This document shows positions 20,012-33,605 of a DNA stretch of 64,000 nucleotides, piece by piece. This DNA comes from Charina bottae (lineage: Eukaryota; Chordata; Lepidosauria; Squamata; Charinaidae), in contig JALMGJ010000019.1 of the NCBI GenBank assembly GCA_023362775.1, forward strand, positions 332,501 through 396,500, in the 5' to 3' direction. How positions within the stretch are numbered: position 1 is the first letter of the stretch; each line of letters starts with the position of its first letter. A model generated the notes under the pieces. The model was not told where the DNA came from. It saw only the letters and a program-made list of their open reading frames with translations, and did no database searches. The translations under genes and the position numbers were made by a program.

Positions 20012-23000
20012 CTGGAAAAGCAAAAACAAATTGCATTTGTATTCAAAAATACCAGTGAAACATTTAAGTTTAGGAGAACTAAGTGATTTTTTTCCCGGTA
20101 GAATTATTAACGTCTGGAGACGCTGAGGGAGATTGAAGACATTCTCCAGTCCGTGCAGAATCACAGAGTTGGATTCAATGCCAGAATCCAAATTAAAGCC
20201 CATCCAGCTGAGGGGGGCCCATCATCCCCCCTCCATCCTGGGAATATCGATCTGCAAATGCCACTTACGGCCTGAATGTCTCGTGATTGTAAGGAATCTC
20301 ATAAGCCACCCAATCACACTCAGTGAGGGAAAAGCAACCGGGCATGGTGATAAAAATAATACGCAAATGATAACTTCCTTCTGTTTTGATTATCCTTCTA
20401 TGGTTCGTAACCGAGCCCTACAAATGATTTCATTCATGCTGGGCTAATGACACTTGGAAACATTACCAATCGTTGCTTATTGCTCTCTTTCTCTAGAGCA
20501 ATTGCTCGGGGGCCGTTATGAGATGCCAGCAACCATAACTCAAAACGCCCAGATCTGCGAGATTGCAAAACCTCATTCTAGAAGCAGAGACTGTTTCCCA
20601 ACCATCCGTGTTTTTGTCCGCTTTTCTTAAGAAACCACAAACATCCAATGGAGGTACCTTTCCACGATTTCCGCAAGCTGCATTTTCGCAAGAAACTGAT
20701 TGTCCCTGCGGATCTCGCGCACGGCTCCCTTGAACTCACGCCTGTGCTTGTGAACGAGGCGCTTCCTTTCCTGCTCTTGCTTACTGCTGCTTTGTTTTCT
20801 CCCAAATTCTAGCCTGAAATTAGAAAGTTACTGTCAAAATACCAGCTTCCAATTTCACTCACTTGAGGAGACTGTGGCACTTCCACTGCATGGTATTTCA
20901 ATAAAGTGGAAATCTGATCCAATTCCATAGTTTAGGGGAAAACGCATAATAGAAAAATGTTAAATAGAGCCTTTCCAGAGTAAATAAGCTTTAATTACTT
21001 TTCATCTCTATAGGCTGCACTATTAAGTAAATTACAGTGGAAGTGAGTATTTCAGCCTCTGAAATTTATTTTTAAAAATTAGGCAAACACCAAGAAGTCT
21101 ATAAATAAAAAATGGGGTTATACATATCCTTAGAACAAGAATATAAACACCACAACAAATTCTCACTTTAGTTCCCCACACCACCACTTTTAGGCCTGCG
21201 TGAATCTCCTCGGAGGTTTCCGAAGGCGGTTCTTGATCTGGAGCCTCCCCAGCACTTCACCGGGCCAGGCCGAGACCCAACGGCCCTCCACCCAGGCAGG
21301 CGGGCGGGCGGGCGGGCAGGCAGACGACGACCACCCTGCGGCCTGGCTTCTGGTGCTGGCAGGAGCTAAAGGCCTCAGGCTGGACTTGGAGGGGGGAGGC
21401 TGATGCCCCCCAGGACCTCGGGGAAAGGAAGCACGTGGGAAGGGAAACTCTGCTTTCCCCAGCTGGCAAACAAGCAGCGGAGGCTTGAACCACCACTGCA
21501 GAACCGACCGCAGCGCCGCGGCAATTCCACGGGCGCAGGCCAGGGAGGACGACGCCTGGCTTCAAAGACTCGGCCCATCCAGACGTCAGAAAAATACGCA
21601 GCCAAGGTTTCTGGAGGAAGCTGAGCTGGGTGGCGGTGTGTTCCTAGGACCATGCAGGGCCAGGGGATGCACCACTGTGAGTAAAGGGAAGGATCCAGAG
21701 CAGAAGGTTCCCAGGATTTACAGGCGCTTCTCCAAGTTCTGTAGCATGGGATGGAGCAACCCGGGTTCTGGCCCTTCGCTGCGGCCTCCGGTTCAGACAG
21801 ACCAGGACAGAAGCCGTCCGTTTTGAGTGCTGACAGTAACGTTAGGAGTCGTGAGACAAGCCGTAGGCAAAACGGCCGTCACAGGAGGAGCTTGGAGCTG
21901 CCACGGCGGCGTGCCAGAGGCAGAGTGGTGCGCTTGCTTACTGGAGCCTCAATAGCTGGCCAACCATTAAAATAAAGGGTGCAAAAGGGTTAACGCGTGG
22001 CTCTCGTGTCCTGCATGTGGCTCTGATAACTGACGCCTGGTTTACAGAGCTGTTGACCACAGTCCGAAGGAAGGCGGGGCACGTCCACACTGTGGCCAAG
22101 AAAAGAACATGGACCGGCCTGTGGACTTTCCAGGCCTTAGAAAAGCCGGTCTGACCACCCCTCCCCCGCCCCCCTTGGAATTTACCCAATGGTTAAATCT
22201 GTGCAGACACGATCCTGTTTTGTCTTCTGTTGGTGTTTACTACAGCATTCTTCTTCTCAGGGTCTGTCCAGCTCGGTTGCAACGCCACTGACACATGGTG
22301 CACCGAGGGGTCCCAGAGCCCGATGCCGTTTTGGGCCCGCGAGCGCGCGACTGGCCCACGCCCCCCCCCGGTGCCTTCTGTGCCAAGGAGGATGGGGACC
22401 CGGGTCTCCCCACTCCTGGCCAGGCCCTCGGGCGCCCTGCCCCGCCGGCTCCCTCGCCAAGCAACCCATCCCCAGGAGTTTGGTGCGTCCGAAGTTTACT
22501 GAATGCTCGTCTCGCAACCCTCAGGATATGAACAGAAGTGTATTCCCTAAAGGCATTCTCTAACTTTTTATTTTGCCATAAAACCTGTTTCTTGTCAATG
22601 AAACTCATCATTTGTTTTCTAATGACAGAAGCGAAGACAAAATTCTTCACTGAACAATTTTCCAATTCATGGTCTTGATGGTTCAAATAAATTGTCAGTT
22701 GCAGAATGAGACCCTGGATACGGTCAGACCGTTTCTCTTTCGCATTACCTGGATTTCAACAGCAAAATCAGGCCAGGAGGACATAAAAGAACTGCCAGTT
22801 GAACTTTTTTTTTTTTAAATTTAGTTTGCGACACATGACATCTATGCCCATTTTATGTAGGACTTGCAGTTGGGTTTCATTTTGAGATACTCACAATTTC
22901 ACTATTTTTGGAGTGTACAGCTTCAAAGGAACGGGTTTTCTTTTTTCACAGACCAACGGGTTATACTGCCTGCGGACATCCAGCTTCTGCAGAACGCTGT

Positions 23001-26000
23001 CATATAACTCCTAAAGGTCCCAAGAGATTTAAAATAAAAAGCAAGAATGGTAAGCTTTTCATGCCAAATACCATGGGCTGAAGGGGATTTTGAGGGGCTA
23101 TGCTGGGTTTTTTTAAGGGTAACTGTACACTCTCCACGTGTTTATCATCTCCACATGCGTAATGATCTGTGGGAACGTCCTTGGGAGCCAGGAGGGAAGC
23201 CGCAGACGGGGCGACCGGCGTGTAAAAGAGGGGGGAGGGCGTGGGAAACGGTTCAGAGGGGACCTTCCCTAGTCTTCCAGGGAGTCGAGTACAAGGAAAG
23301 GGAAATATTTTCAGCCTTGCAAGATTCTGTTAATGGAACCTGACAATGAAGGTAGAGCTGGTCCCGCTCTGTCGGTTTTGGCACTTCCTCCCCCGTCTCA
23401 AAGCCCCCACGAGAGCCACGGGCTGTGAGGATGGACGGGGCCACGGGGATCATCCAGCCCAACTCTTCGCCATGTGCAGGAAAACCAGTAAACCACGAAC
23501 GAGAGGTGACTGCCCAGCCTCTTCTCAAAAACCTCCAGAGGTAGGGAACCCACCACTGCCGCAGCTAGACTGTTCTGCTGTTGCACACATTTCACCATCA
23601 GAGAGCTTTTCCTTACATTTACACGAAACACTGGTAGTTGAAACTTGTTTCTGCTCCTGCTTTCTGTGACCATGGGCAATAGTTCCTGACCATCTTTCTC
23701 GCGGCCTGCAGAGGTCCTAATCGACGGGTGCCGTATGGAGCGCCGCTTAGCCTCCCTTCCTTTGCTCCTCCGAGTAGCACTGCCAGCCCTTTCAGCAGCG
23801 CTTTGCTCGGAATGTGCACCTGAACTTCTCCTGAGTTTTTTTAAGGGCACAGTGTCCTCCTGATACACACGTCGGTGAAAATGAACTCACCCCTTTTGCA
23901 TTTTCTGAATTCCTGCGTATTTTTGCCACTGAATATAGCAGCCCCCCACCAGCACGTAGAGGGAGGGAGGCTGAGCTAGCAAGTGATGCTTCTTTCCTTT
24001 ATTTCGCCCCCCCACCCCCAGGCTCAGAAACCGCCTGCACCACCCTGGGCTGCCGCTGCTGCAACTGTGGCTCGCCCCTCACGCGGGACCTGGCCCCTCC
24101 CTTCCTGGCGCACGCTCTGACTCGGTCGCCTTCAAGGGCTTTCGAGGGTTGAACTGCAGTCATGAATGGTTACCCGTCAGAACAATGCGCCCTCTTTCTA
24201 CTGGTGATTTCTCTCAAGACCGCCATTAGGATTTAACATGGTGTGCCGAGCAGAGCCAGTCGGGGGGCGTGGCTAGAGGCACCAGACTAGAGACCGGGAG
24301 ACCATGAGTTCTAGTCCCGCCTGAGGCATGAAGCCAGCGGGGTGACCTGGGCCGGCCTCTCCCCCTCGGCCCTGGGGAGCGGGCGGGCGGGCGGGCGGGG
24401 CAAACCCTTCTGACACCTTGCCAAGGAAGCCGCAGGGACTGGGGGAGGAGAGGGAAGGCCCTTACCTGGAGCTGAGCAGGGTACTTGGCTGACTGAGGTG
24501 CGAATGAGGAGAGGAGCATCCGGAGGGGGGCCGCGATTTCACGGAAGGACGGGAGCGCCCCATACCGGACTGCACATCTTTTAACGAGATCCAGACACAG
24601 AGCTACGCATGGCAATCTGCAAAAGATGCGCCCGCTGCATTAGCTGTTGACTGACCGCAACCCCACGCTGCAGGGAGGACGAGAAGAGGCGGCCCTTGGC
24701 CTGCCCGCGGCTTGAAATTCAGGGTCCCTTTGTTCCTGCGGCACTTGACCCCACGCTGCGACCTCGGGGTGCTGGGGGTGGGAGCGAGGGCCGCGCTTCT
24801 CTAGCCAGCCCTGGCCCCGCTTTCTACGGCTCTGCTCCCTTCCCTCCTCTCCTCACAGCCGGCCTGGCCGCCCAGCCCTTCCTTTCTGGCCGGCATTCCA
24901 CGGGAGCCCTACCGGCTCACTGGAAGATCCCTATGAGGCAAATCCCAAAATATTGCTGCTATACAAATTATGGTTTCATGATGAGCAATTTCAAGTTTAA
25001 CAAATACATCTCTGAACGTAGAGTTGGACGCTTCGGTTTACTTAGATCTTACAAATGCTCTGCACACCAACCATTTCATCATGTCAAATACCAATAATGT
25101 CTACTGTATTCCTACAAAAACTATGCCAAGTAAAGGTATGAAAATGTCATTCATCATAAAACTGAGATATTTTCTAACATTTCTCAGAACACAAACTGAT
25201 TTACTGTAAACATTTGCATCTACAACATGATAATAACTATCTCTACTACTCTCACTAGTACGTCTGATTGGTGTTCTTAACTGTAGAAAGTTTTTTAATT
25301 GTTAGTTTTTATGATGTGTTTTTATTGTGCGCCGCCCAGAGTCACATTCTGTGAGATGGGCAGCTATATAAATTCGATAAACAAACAAACAGAGTACAAC
25401 ATACCTCAGATCATTCATTTCTATTTTGCTTTTTCCTTTTGATCTACTTAAAATATGGAGTGAAATATTTTGCTTTTGCCATGTTTCGGTCCCTGCTTTT
25501 TCACAGACCACAAGCAAGTTTGAGTGTTTTCCTAGTGACACAAAAGGAGGCAACAAAGTATAACCTGAGAGAAAAACACATACAAATAATTAAGTTTTCC
25601 ACTAAGAATACTCATTGACTTTACACACATACACACACAGACTCGTTATTTTTAAAAATCTATATAAATGTGTCAAACGTTTTCCAGGACCTAGAAGTCT
25701 ATGAATTGCTATGCTTGATCAAAGAAAGATACATGGGGAAAGAAGGAACAAGGGGCTCACGGATACAGCTGGCAAACAGAAGACAAAACACCTTTGTATT
25801 AAGTATGGCAAACGTTTGGCCAATTCTTACAACCCTGATGATTATTTAGCTATATTTACAATGTGTATGTTATTTTATAGATTACATGCTGTTAAGATTA
25901 TTTTCTTGTCAGTTTACATCACGCTGGTATTGACCGATACTCTATACAGGTATGCATAAGTTCTAAAAATAATTAAAAAGTCAGTATACATAAACTACTT

Positions 26001-29000
26001 TAAGGCGTCTGTCCAAAAAACCTCAAATTACATGTATTATAAATCTTCCAAATATTACAGTAATTTACAAGGCCCTGAAAACTACTACCTCGCCTCTCCT
26101 GCACGAGAAGAACTCTGACTGCTCCCCTGTGTCTTAACGGGCCCCTTTCGGGAGCCCGGGGGGGCGGGCGGGGGGGAGGCACTTCGCTACCTTGGACTTC
26201 TTGGCCAGGTACAGCCAGGTGAAGGACTCCCAGGAGAAAATTGACCAGTTCTGGGACGAATCTTTGAGACACGGATGTATATTCCAGGAACAGACAGCAA
26301 ACAAACAATCCTTTCGCCACGTCTTGCTCGGTTCTTACTGTGCACTGAAGAAACAGCCAGAAGAGAAAACTCCGGTGTTGTCTGCGCGTCACGAGCTCCA
26401 CACTGCAGCCCGCGAGTCCTGAACTCTTTCGATTTACTCTTATTCATGCTTCACTTCCATCATCTATCACCCTTGCTTCGGTCAGCAACGAACTATTAAC
26501 CTGATATTCCCATAAAACACTCCCCAGTTCAAGCCTATTAACTTTACCCACTTTTTTTCCTAGACCAACAAATGCACAATTAACTTTCGTACACTCATCC
26601 ATTTCCCAATGAGGGATTGAAAAACAAAAATCCGGTCTGAACTTTCCCAAGTTCGCTCTCTGGGACCTCGGAAGCTGCCTTTTCTGTTGCACTTGCCCCC
26701 CGGAACGCCGCAGCCCCCGAGAGCCGGCTGGCCCCGGCCCTGCTGGCTTTGCGCAAAGCGCTGAAGAGCGGGGCCCGAGGGTCCGGGCTTAGACGGCCCA
26801 CGGAGGGGTCTCTGTCGGTCGTTCTGCTGGGTTTGCCCTCGGTGACCATGGTTGGTTTTTATCCTTTGCCAATACTGTTTTTTAAACTGCTTTAATGTGT
26901 TGTTAGCTGCCCAGAGTCGCATTTCTGAGATCGGCAGCCATGAAAATTGAATGAATGAATGAATGAACAAACAAACAAACAAACAAACAATAAATAGCCA
27001 ATAAATAAACTAGAAGATGCGAAGTGTTGTGAGCTATCTAAAATGTATCATCTGGCCAAGGCCTAAATCAAATGAAATTGTTGTTAGTATCGTTGCAAAA
27101 CAAATTTAATAATGACTACTATTTCAGTTTCATCTTTACCATTTTTAGCCAGATTATGTGAATTTTTTTTTGTCAGGAAAAATGGTGAAAATGTACCTTT
27201 GTAAGTAGTTGGCTCATATAAACCAATGACGGCGTTACTACCGGATGCCAGAAATCGGAAGTTGGAAAAAGAACAGTAATAATTTTCAAATATAGGAGCT
27301 GAAAAATATAAAGGTTAACAATCAATATTAATGAAATTCCTTCCACGTTTTAAATAAAGTTACAATTTACTCCTGTGGCAGCTACTGCCGTGGTATTTTT
27401 GAAGAAAGCATGCATATCAATTCCACGGCACCGCGCTCGGCCCCTCGGCTGCCTTTCCGCCCACCATCAGAATCGCTCAAGGCCCGAGATGGACCAAAGG
27501 CTTCCGCAGGAGCCCCTGGGATGCCTCCAGCACAGCCAGCCTCCTGCTTGCAGTTGCCTTTTTTGGCAGGACTGACATTTCTGCCTGCTCTAGTCCTCGC
27601 CGGAGGATATCAACTCCTCCCCTTTTCATTTCCCACCATCTGGTACACGAAATAGCAAAAATTTAATGTATACCATGTCTAACTCCGGAAATGCCAGACG
27701 ACCATTCTCTTCTATGATTTCTTCCATGCTATGTGTAGCATCTTGAAGGAGAAGCTTCATATGATTACTTGCAGCTTTAGGAAACATTTGGCAAAGCTCA
27801 AACAAGATTCTGTTAATCAGAAGAAGATAAAAGTCGGTGTCAAACAGAATTATTTTTAACAGCAGCATCTTTCATTACAAGTTAGTATGTGTAACTCAGT
27901 TAAGTTGACACATACCTGCACGTATTCATCTGACCCAATAAACTGATACTCCTGAAGCACAAAATTTATCAGCTCTTAAACCATCAGGGAGAATAACCAA
28001 TATGCTAACAACAAGCTTGAGTTCTTGATAAATTCACACATCAGAAATTGCTTCTAAGTAAAATGGATTACCGTAAGAATCCGAATTAGTGTTACAAGCA
28101 TTGTTAAGGCCAGGGTTAGTCTGAAAATGGCCCAGATAAACCTAACTAGGATTCTGAGAAATACTGGAGGGAAATTATTTCCGTTTAGGTTCAGAGGAGC
28201 CGTGCCCTGCCAGTATTCTCCCCCTTCCATCAAGACAGGTAGTCCTCACTTAACAGCCCTAATTGGGACTGGAATTTCCGTTGCTAAGCGAAGCAGTCGT
28301 TAGGCGAAACACCGCACTGCTTAGAAACAGCCGTCCCGGTAGTATCGGTTGCGGTCGTTAGGCGAGGACTTCACGCTTCTCCTGCCCTGCGACGCTCGCC
28401 TGCAGTTCAACGCCCCCCCGCCTACCCCCCCCCCGTCTCTGCCCTTTTGGCCACCGCTGCCCACCCTTGCCGAAGGCCTTGTGAAGGGCCAGCAGCTGCC
28501 TGCTCAGCAGCGGGAGGAAGAGGACGTCAGACGTCAGCCGGGGGCGGTGGGGGATGGCGGGGTAGGCGGCCGGGCGGTGCAGGGCGGCCGAAAGGGCCGA
28601 GACGGGGGGGATGAAGTGGAGGCAAGCGTGGCAGGGCAGCGGAGCCTCGTCTGCCGAAGGGAGCGCGCTGGGCCCAGCTGGGGAAGAGGCAGCAGGGCGG
28701 AGCTGGCAGTTCGCGCAGGGCAGGAGAAGCGACCACAACCACAACCAGGACCACTGGAACTGCCGTCGTGGTCACATGAGGTTTTGCCTAACAACTGCTT
28801 CACTTACTGATGGAAATTCCAGTCCCAATTAGGGTTGTTAAGCGAGGACTACCCGTACACACAAATGCTTGTATTATCTGCAAAATAAAGCAAAGCACAA
28901 CACACATGAATTCCTCCCACACGTGAACTTTAACTTCAAACCACCCCTCTCTCATGAATTCCTATTTATCTACAGTGAAGTTTAAAAAAAGGAGTTGCAA

Positions 29001-32000
29001 CTTTTCAGGCAGGCTAGCCAGCGTGCAGCTCTAAGCAATTACCTCTATCTAGCCACCCGCTCTGGTGCTGCTTTTCCCTCAGCGTTCCCCTCCCCAAACA
29101 CCCCATCGGCTCTGGACCAAGAGCAGTGGCACAACTGGCTTCGACTGTTGTATGGGCCGGAAGAAGTCTGAAACAAGCAACACGATCACAACCTCAAGCA
29201 GCCCAGCGGCAGCACTTGGAAGATGCGGATTCCAAGGACCAAGTTCTGTCTTTGCCGCAAAACTCTTGCACGTTTTGTGTTTAGCTTGGCATAATCCGCC
29301 AGCTGTTTAGAGGCAGAAATCCCCAGGCATCAGGGCCATACTTACACGACAAGCTTGTCAATGGTTTTCAGATCTGGTGGCTCCTTACGAGCCAACTCTC
29401 CAACATACTCCAAAAGAAATCCAAAGAGTTTCTGTGAAATATAATTTTTAAGATTAACAACAAATGAAGTCCTGAATCACTGTATTTGTTTCAACAGAAA
29501 ACGCTTATAGTGCTCCCTGATTAACACCTATGACAGCAAAAAACATACCTCCAACTTTGCTTTGTTCCCCATGGCGAGACTGGGATGACTGGTCTTCCGA
29601 ATCCTCTCTACGATATGCATCTGTTCCTCTGTTGTCCTTCCCAACATTAAAGACTGAAGCTGCTCGTACGATTCAGGAGCTATTAAAACAGTGAAAAGTA
29701 TTGGGGAAATTTACAAGTATTTCAGAAAGTAGCTTAAAAGCCATCCAGGTAAAACGTGGAGTAAGCATTCACTTAAATACCACGAGAGATGAACGGAAAA
29801 GCAGCTCCCTCCCTATCAGTACTTGCGAGACGAAACATCATACTTGGCATGAAGCCTTGTTTACTAAAATAATTCATTGCACCGTGGCATTTCGGAGATG
29901 CCAGTGGGACCGACGGGCTGGTTTGCTTCCAGGTCCTGTTCAGGGTGGCTGGTCATCCTCCGTAAAGCCTGCATGGCCGCCTGTGCTGGAGACGCCCCCT
30001 CCCTCCGTGCTTTCAGAGGCCGGTCAAGACCCTGTTCTGCTCCCGGGCTGGTTAGGACTTGGGGCTGCTGTTCCTCTGCCAGCTTTAGGGTTGTGATTTC
30101 GCAATTAGCTGTGCATTATTTTTACTGTTGCGGATTGGGCTTTTGCCACCGCAGGCTTCCCAGGGCCTCCTGATCGGGGTAGCAAAAAGGAATGGTTCTT
30201 TTCTTACCAGCAAACAAGTACGGCAACTCCAGCTGGGCAGCCTCCTTGACAGCATCTCGCTTCTCGATTTGCTTTTTCCCTTTCGAAAGCACCTTCCCCA
30301 CGATCGTCTCTTCATCCGTGCCACCTTCGGAGGGATCATTAGTGGCATCGGCTTCCGTATCAGACTCTTCTTCACTTTCTTTGTCCTCGCTATCGTCCTC
30401 CTTCCCATCTTCATCATCCTTGTCTTTCTGCAAAATAACAGAAATTAATAAGACAGCCTGTGCATTAAAATGGATCAATTACTTCCCAAATGGACAACTC
30501 TGCCGACAAACTCCTCAGAAGGGAATTTGGCTCCCCTGGGGTAAGAGCCCCTCCCCAACAAATATTCAGTAATAGTCTAGTGAGCATATATAGGAAAACC
30601 AGCAGGCAAAGAACATTTCTGTTTTCCTTACTTGCTGTCCTCTAGCAAATCATATGCTGCAGTATAATAGACAGGCATGATTACAAAATTCAAAACCATC
30701 TTGTTAAACGTGTAACAGAATGAAGTTTAACAAAGGGAAATGCAAAGTTCTTCGCTGAGGCAAGACGGGGACAGAACACCAGAAAGGATGCCGCAGAGAC
30801 AGTCAGGTTTCCGCTGTGCTGGAGTGCGGGGCGCAGAGCAGTGGGTGTGAGGTCCCGGAATGCCGACTCCGAATGAGTGTCAGCAGTGACTCCCGGACTT
30901 GGTAAGACTGCAAGACGGCTCGACCGTGGGGGGATCCTAGGCACACCTACCCGTCCAGGGGCAGCTGGACGTTACCTGTGAGCGAGGTGCAGTTTGGAGT
31001 CCTGCACCGAGACACCCATGGACCTTCGGGCGGCCTACTCTGCCCAGCTGAGCACAATACACGGAGGGCAGCCTCTCTCAACGGAGCCGTGTGTTCGAAC
31101 GACAACCGTCCGGACTCCCTGCGGCTGGGAATCCTGGGACACGGCAGCCTAAAACCTTGGGGTGGCAACCCGGTATGGCGCTGAATCCTGGGAAGCCAGA
31201 CCCAGCGTATCTGGAAAGCGGGGGGGGGGGGAGCAGAATTCACGAGCACCCTAGGAAGACCCCCCGGCCGTCAGGCGAAGCCGGGCCTCTGCCGCTCGCC
31301 CTGATCCTCTGTGGATGGGCTGTGCCTGAACATTTTGGGCCAGGCGCGCGAAAAAGGACGAAGGACATACGCCGTAAGACAGCAAGGGTCGGTCATCCTT
31401 GGCCAGGAGGAACCCGTCCGCCAAATCGTCGGCCGACACGTGCTTTGGTTTCTTTCTGCTCTCCGCTTGTTCCCCTCCATTCATTCGACGTAAGCGGTCG
31501 GCCTGCAAGGGAAACAGACCCCGGCGATCCAGTCAGCCCTGTGTGGCAGGACAGCCATGGCCCGCCTGGCAGAGCTGTGAGGAAGACCCCTACGGCATGA
31601 CACTTTGAATGACGCGATAAATGCTCTCTTAGTTACTCCGCTTCTTGATTCGCAGTTAATACAGCTCTCTACTAAATGAACTAAAACACCGCGAGAAACT
31701 CCCTCCAGCGTAACCCAATGAAGAAAAAACGTCCCTGAGGATTTTTCTCTGCCCTGCTTTTTAGCCATTTCAAAGCCCAGCCTGGGTTTCACTTCTGTTC
31801 GTTATGACTTGGGCTCAATACGAGTTAAATCAGATTCATTCCAGTCACCAGGTCTAAAAGGGAGGCGGATGATCCAGGAAGGGGGGCTGAAATCGGGGGG
31901 GGGGGCGGGGAATGAAGAGGAGGAGCGAAAGGGCCAAGGGGTGAGCGGCTGCAGAACCGCCAGGCAGAACCGAACTGCAAGCTCTCCAGGGTTCAGCCAC

Positions 32001-33560
32001 CAACGGGCACTGGGCTGGGAAGCTTTGATGAGTTCCACTACTTGAACAATTGCGGATTCATTTGCTTCCTCACAGAACTGATTCCCTGATTCGAGTTTCT
32101 AGGCCACTCAACTCCAGAACTAGTCTGGGCAACTTCATAATGTAAGAACAGGTAAAAACAGCATTATTTTATTTTATTATCTACTCTACTCCTACTCTAC
32201 TCAACTCAACTCTGGCACTGTCTGACTCCAGTCCGAGTCTAGGTGGCTCACAATATTAAAAAAAAATACAAACACAATAAAATAAATAAAAATAAACAAA
32301 ACGGCAAATCCAGACCACTAACATAAAACATATGAACACGTGGCAAACACATCTAACAAGGGCTTCCTTCCATCCTACCCCAAGGCCTGGGAGAATGGCC
32401 AGATCTCATATAAATCAGATCTCTGGCGGGGAGCTGTCCAGATCTCATATAAAGAGGGCAGCAATCCCTCAGATGGAATGAGCCCCAAATCCCTCCCCCC
32501 TCCCCCTAACTTAAAGGGGCCAGCCAGACTAACCCAAAGCCGGGGGGGGGGGGGAGGGGAGAGCCAGGCTTTCCAGGCTCACTCAAAGGCAGGTAAAGGG
32601 GCCCTCTTAGCTGCAAGGAACGCAGGCCTGCCAAAGGCAGCTGTGGTTGGACGGCGTCAGCTGTTCTCTGCCTGCCCAGTCCGGCCCACGGACAAACACC
32701 GACTAATCATTACCCTGGTTTTTCCCAACGACGAACAGAACGAACCTGCATTCGTATTACAGAGCTGACACTACATAGACAAAAAAAGCATAAATACAGT
32801 TGCTGAAAGGATTTCAAGATTAAGTAAAACAGAGGTATACAGCATGTTATACCTCTAATTGCAGGAGTTTCTCTTGGTCTTCTTTTGCCAACTCTTCTTC
32901 AGTTTTCATCCTATCCGAGGGCTGCATCTTCATTTCAAATCCAAGCTCTCTAACCAGCACATCATATTCATCTGGCTGCAAAACCAATAGGCAAAAAATG
33001 AGGACGATGGTGCCCGTGCTATGCAGTATGCCACATGAGGTTTACATAGGAATCAGACCTTCAGCTATGGAGTCTTCCTCGATACTTCACTGGCAGTGAC
33101 AGGACGTTGCAAGTCGACCCCAATAATCAACTGCACAGGCATCTGGGGACAGTGGGCGGGGGGAAAATGGTAAAACGTAAAAACCGCAGTTGGGATGCAA
33201 ATACAGAAGGCTAGGACACACGGATCCTAATTTTGCTTAATCTCAGTTTGCTGTGATCAGTTCTGCTCCTTATGCAAAACAAGATATTGAAATTACATAC
33301 ATACCCTAACATGAACTCCAAACATTTATTTTGCAAAAACTGTATTTTTGATGGCCAAAAATGTCTGCTTAAAAAAAATTCCATTATATAATTTTATATT
33401 ATACCAAAGGCAGTTCAGCGTATCCAGAAAAGACACAGTAACCTACTGTTTATATACGTGAAATGGTGGCTGATGATCCGAAAAGCAGACCCTGCACCTG
33501 CGGGAAAACGCGAGGACGAAGATGGTTTTTTTTTCTTCCTAGCATTTTCCAGCAGGTGCA

Positions 33561-33605
<45 letters not shown>

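Noticed and set aside
30128..30572. Plus-strand ORFs of 106-126 codons
   Set aside because: Mirror frames of NOP14 exon 8 on the minus strand.
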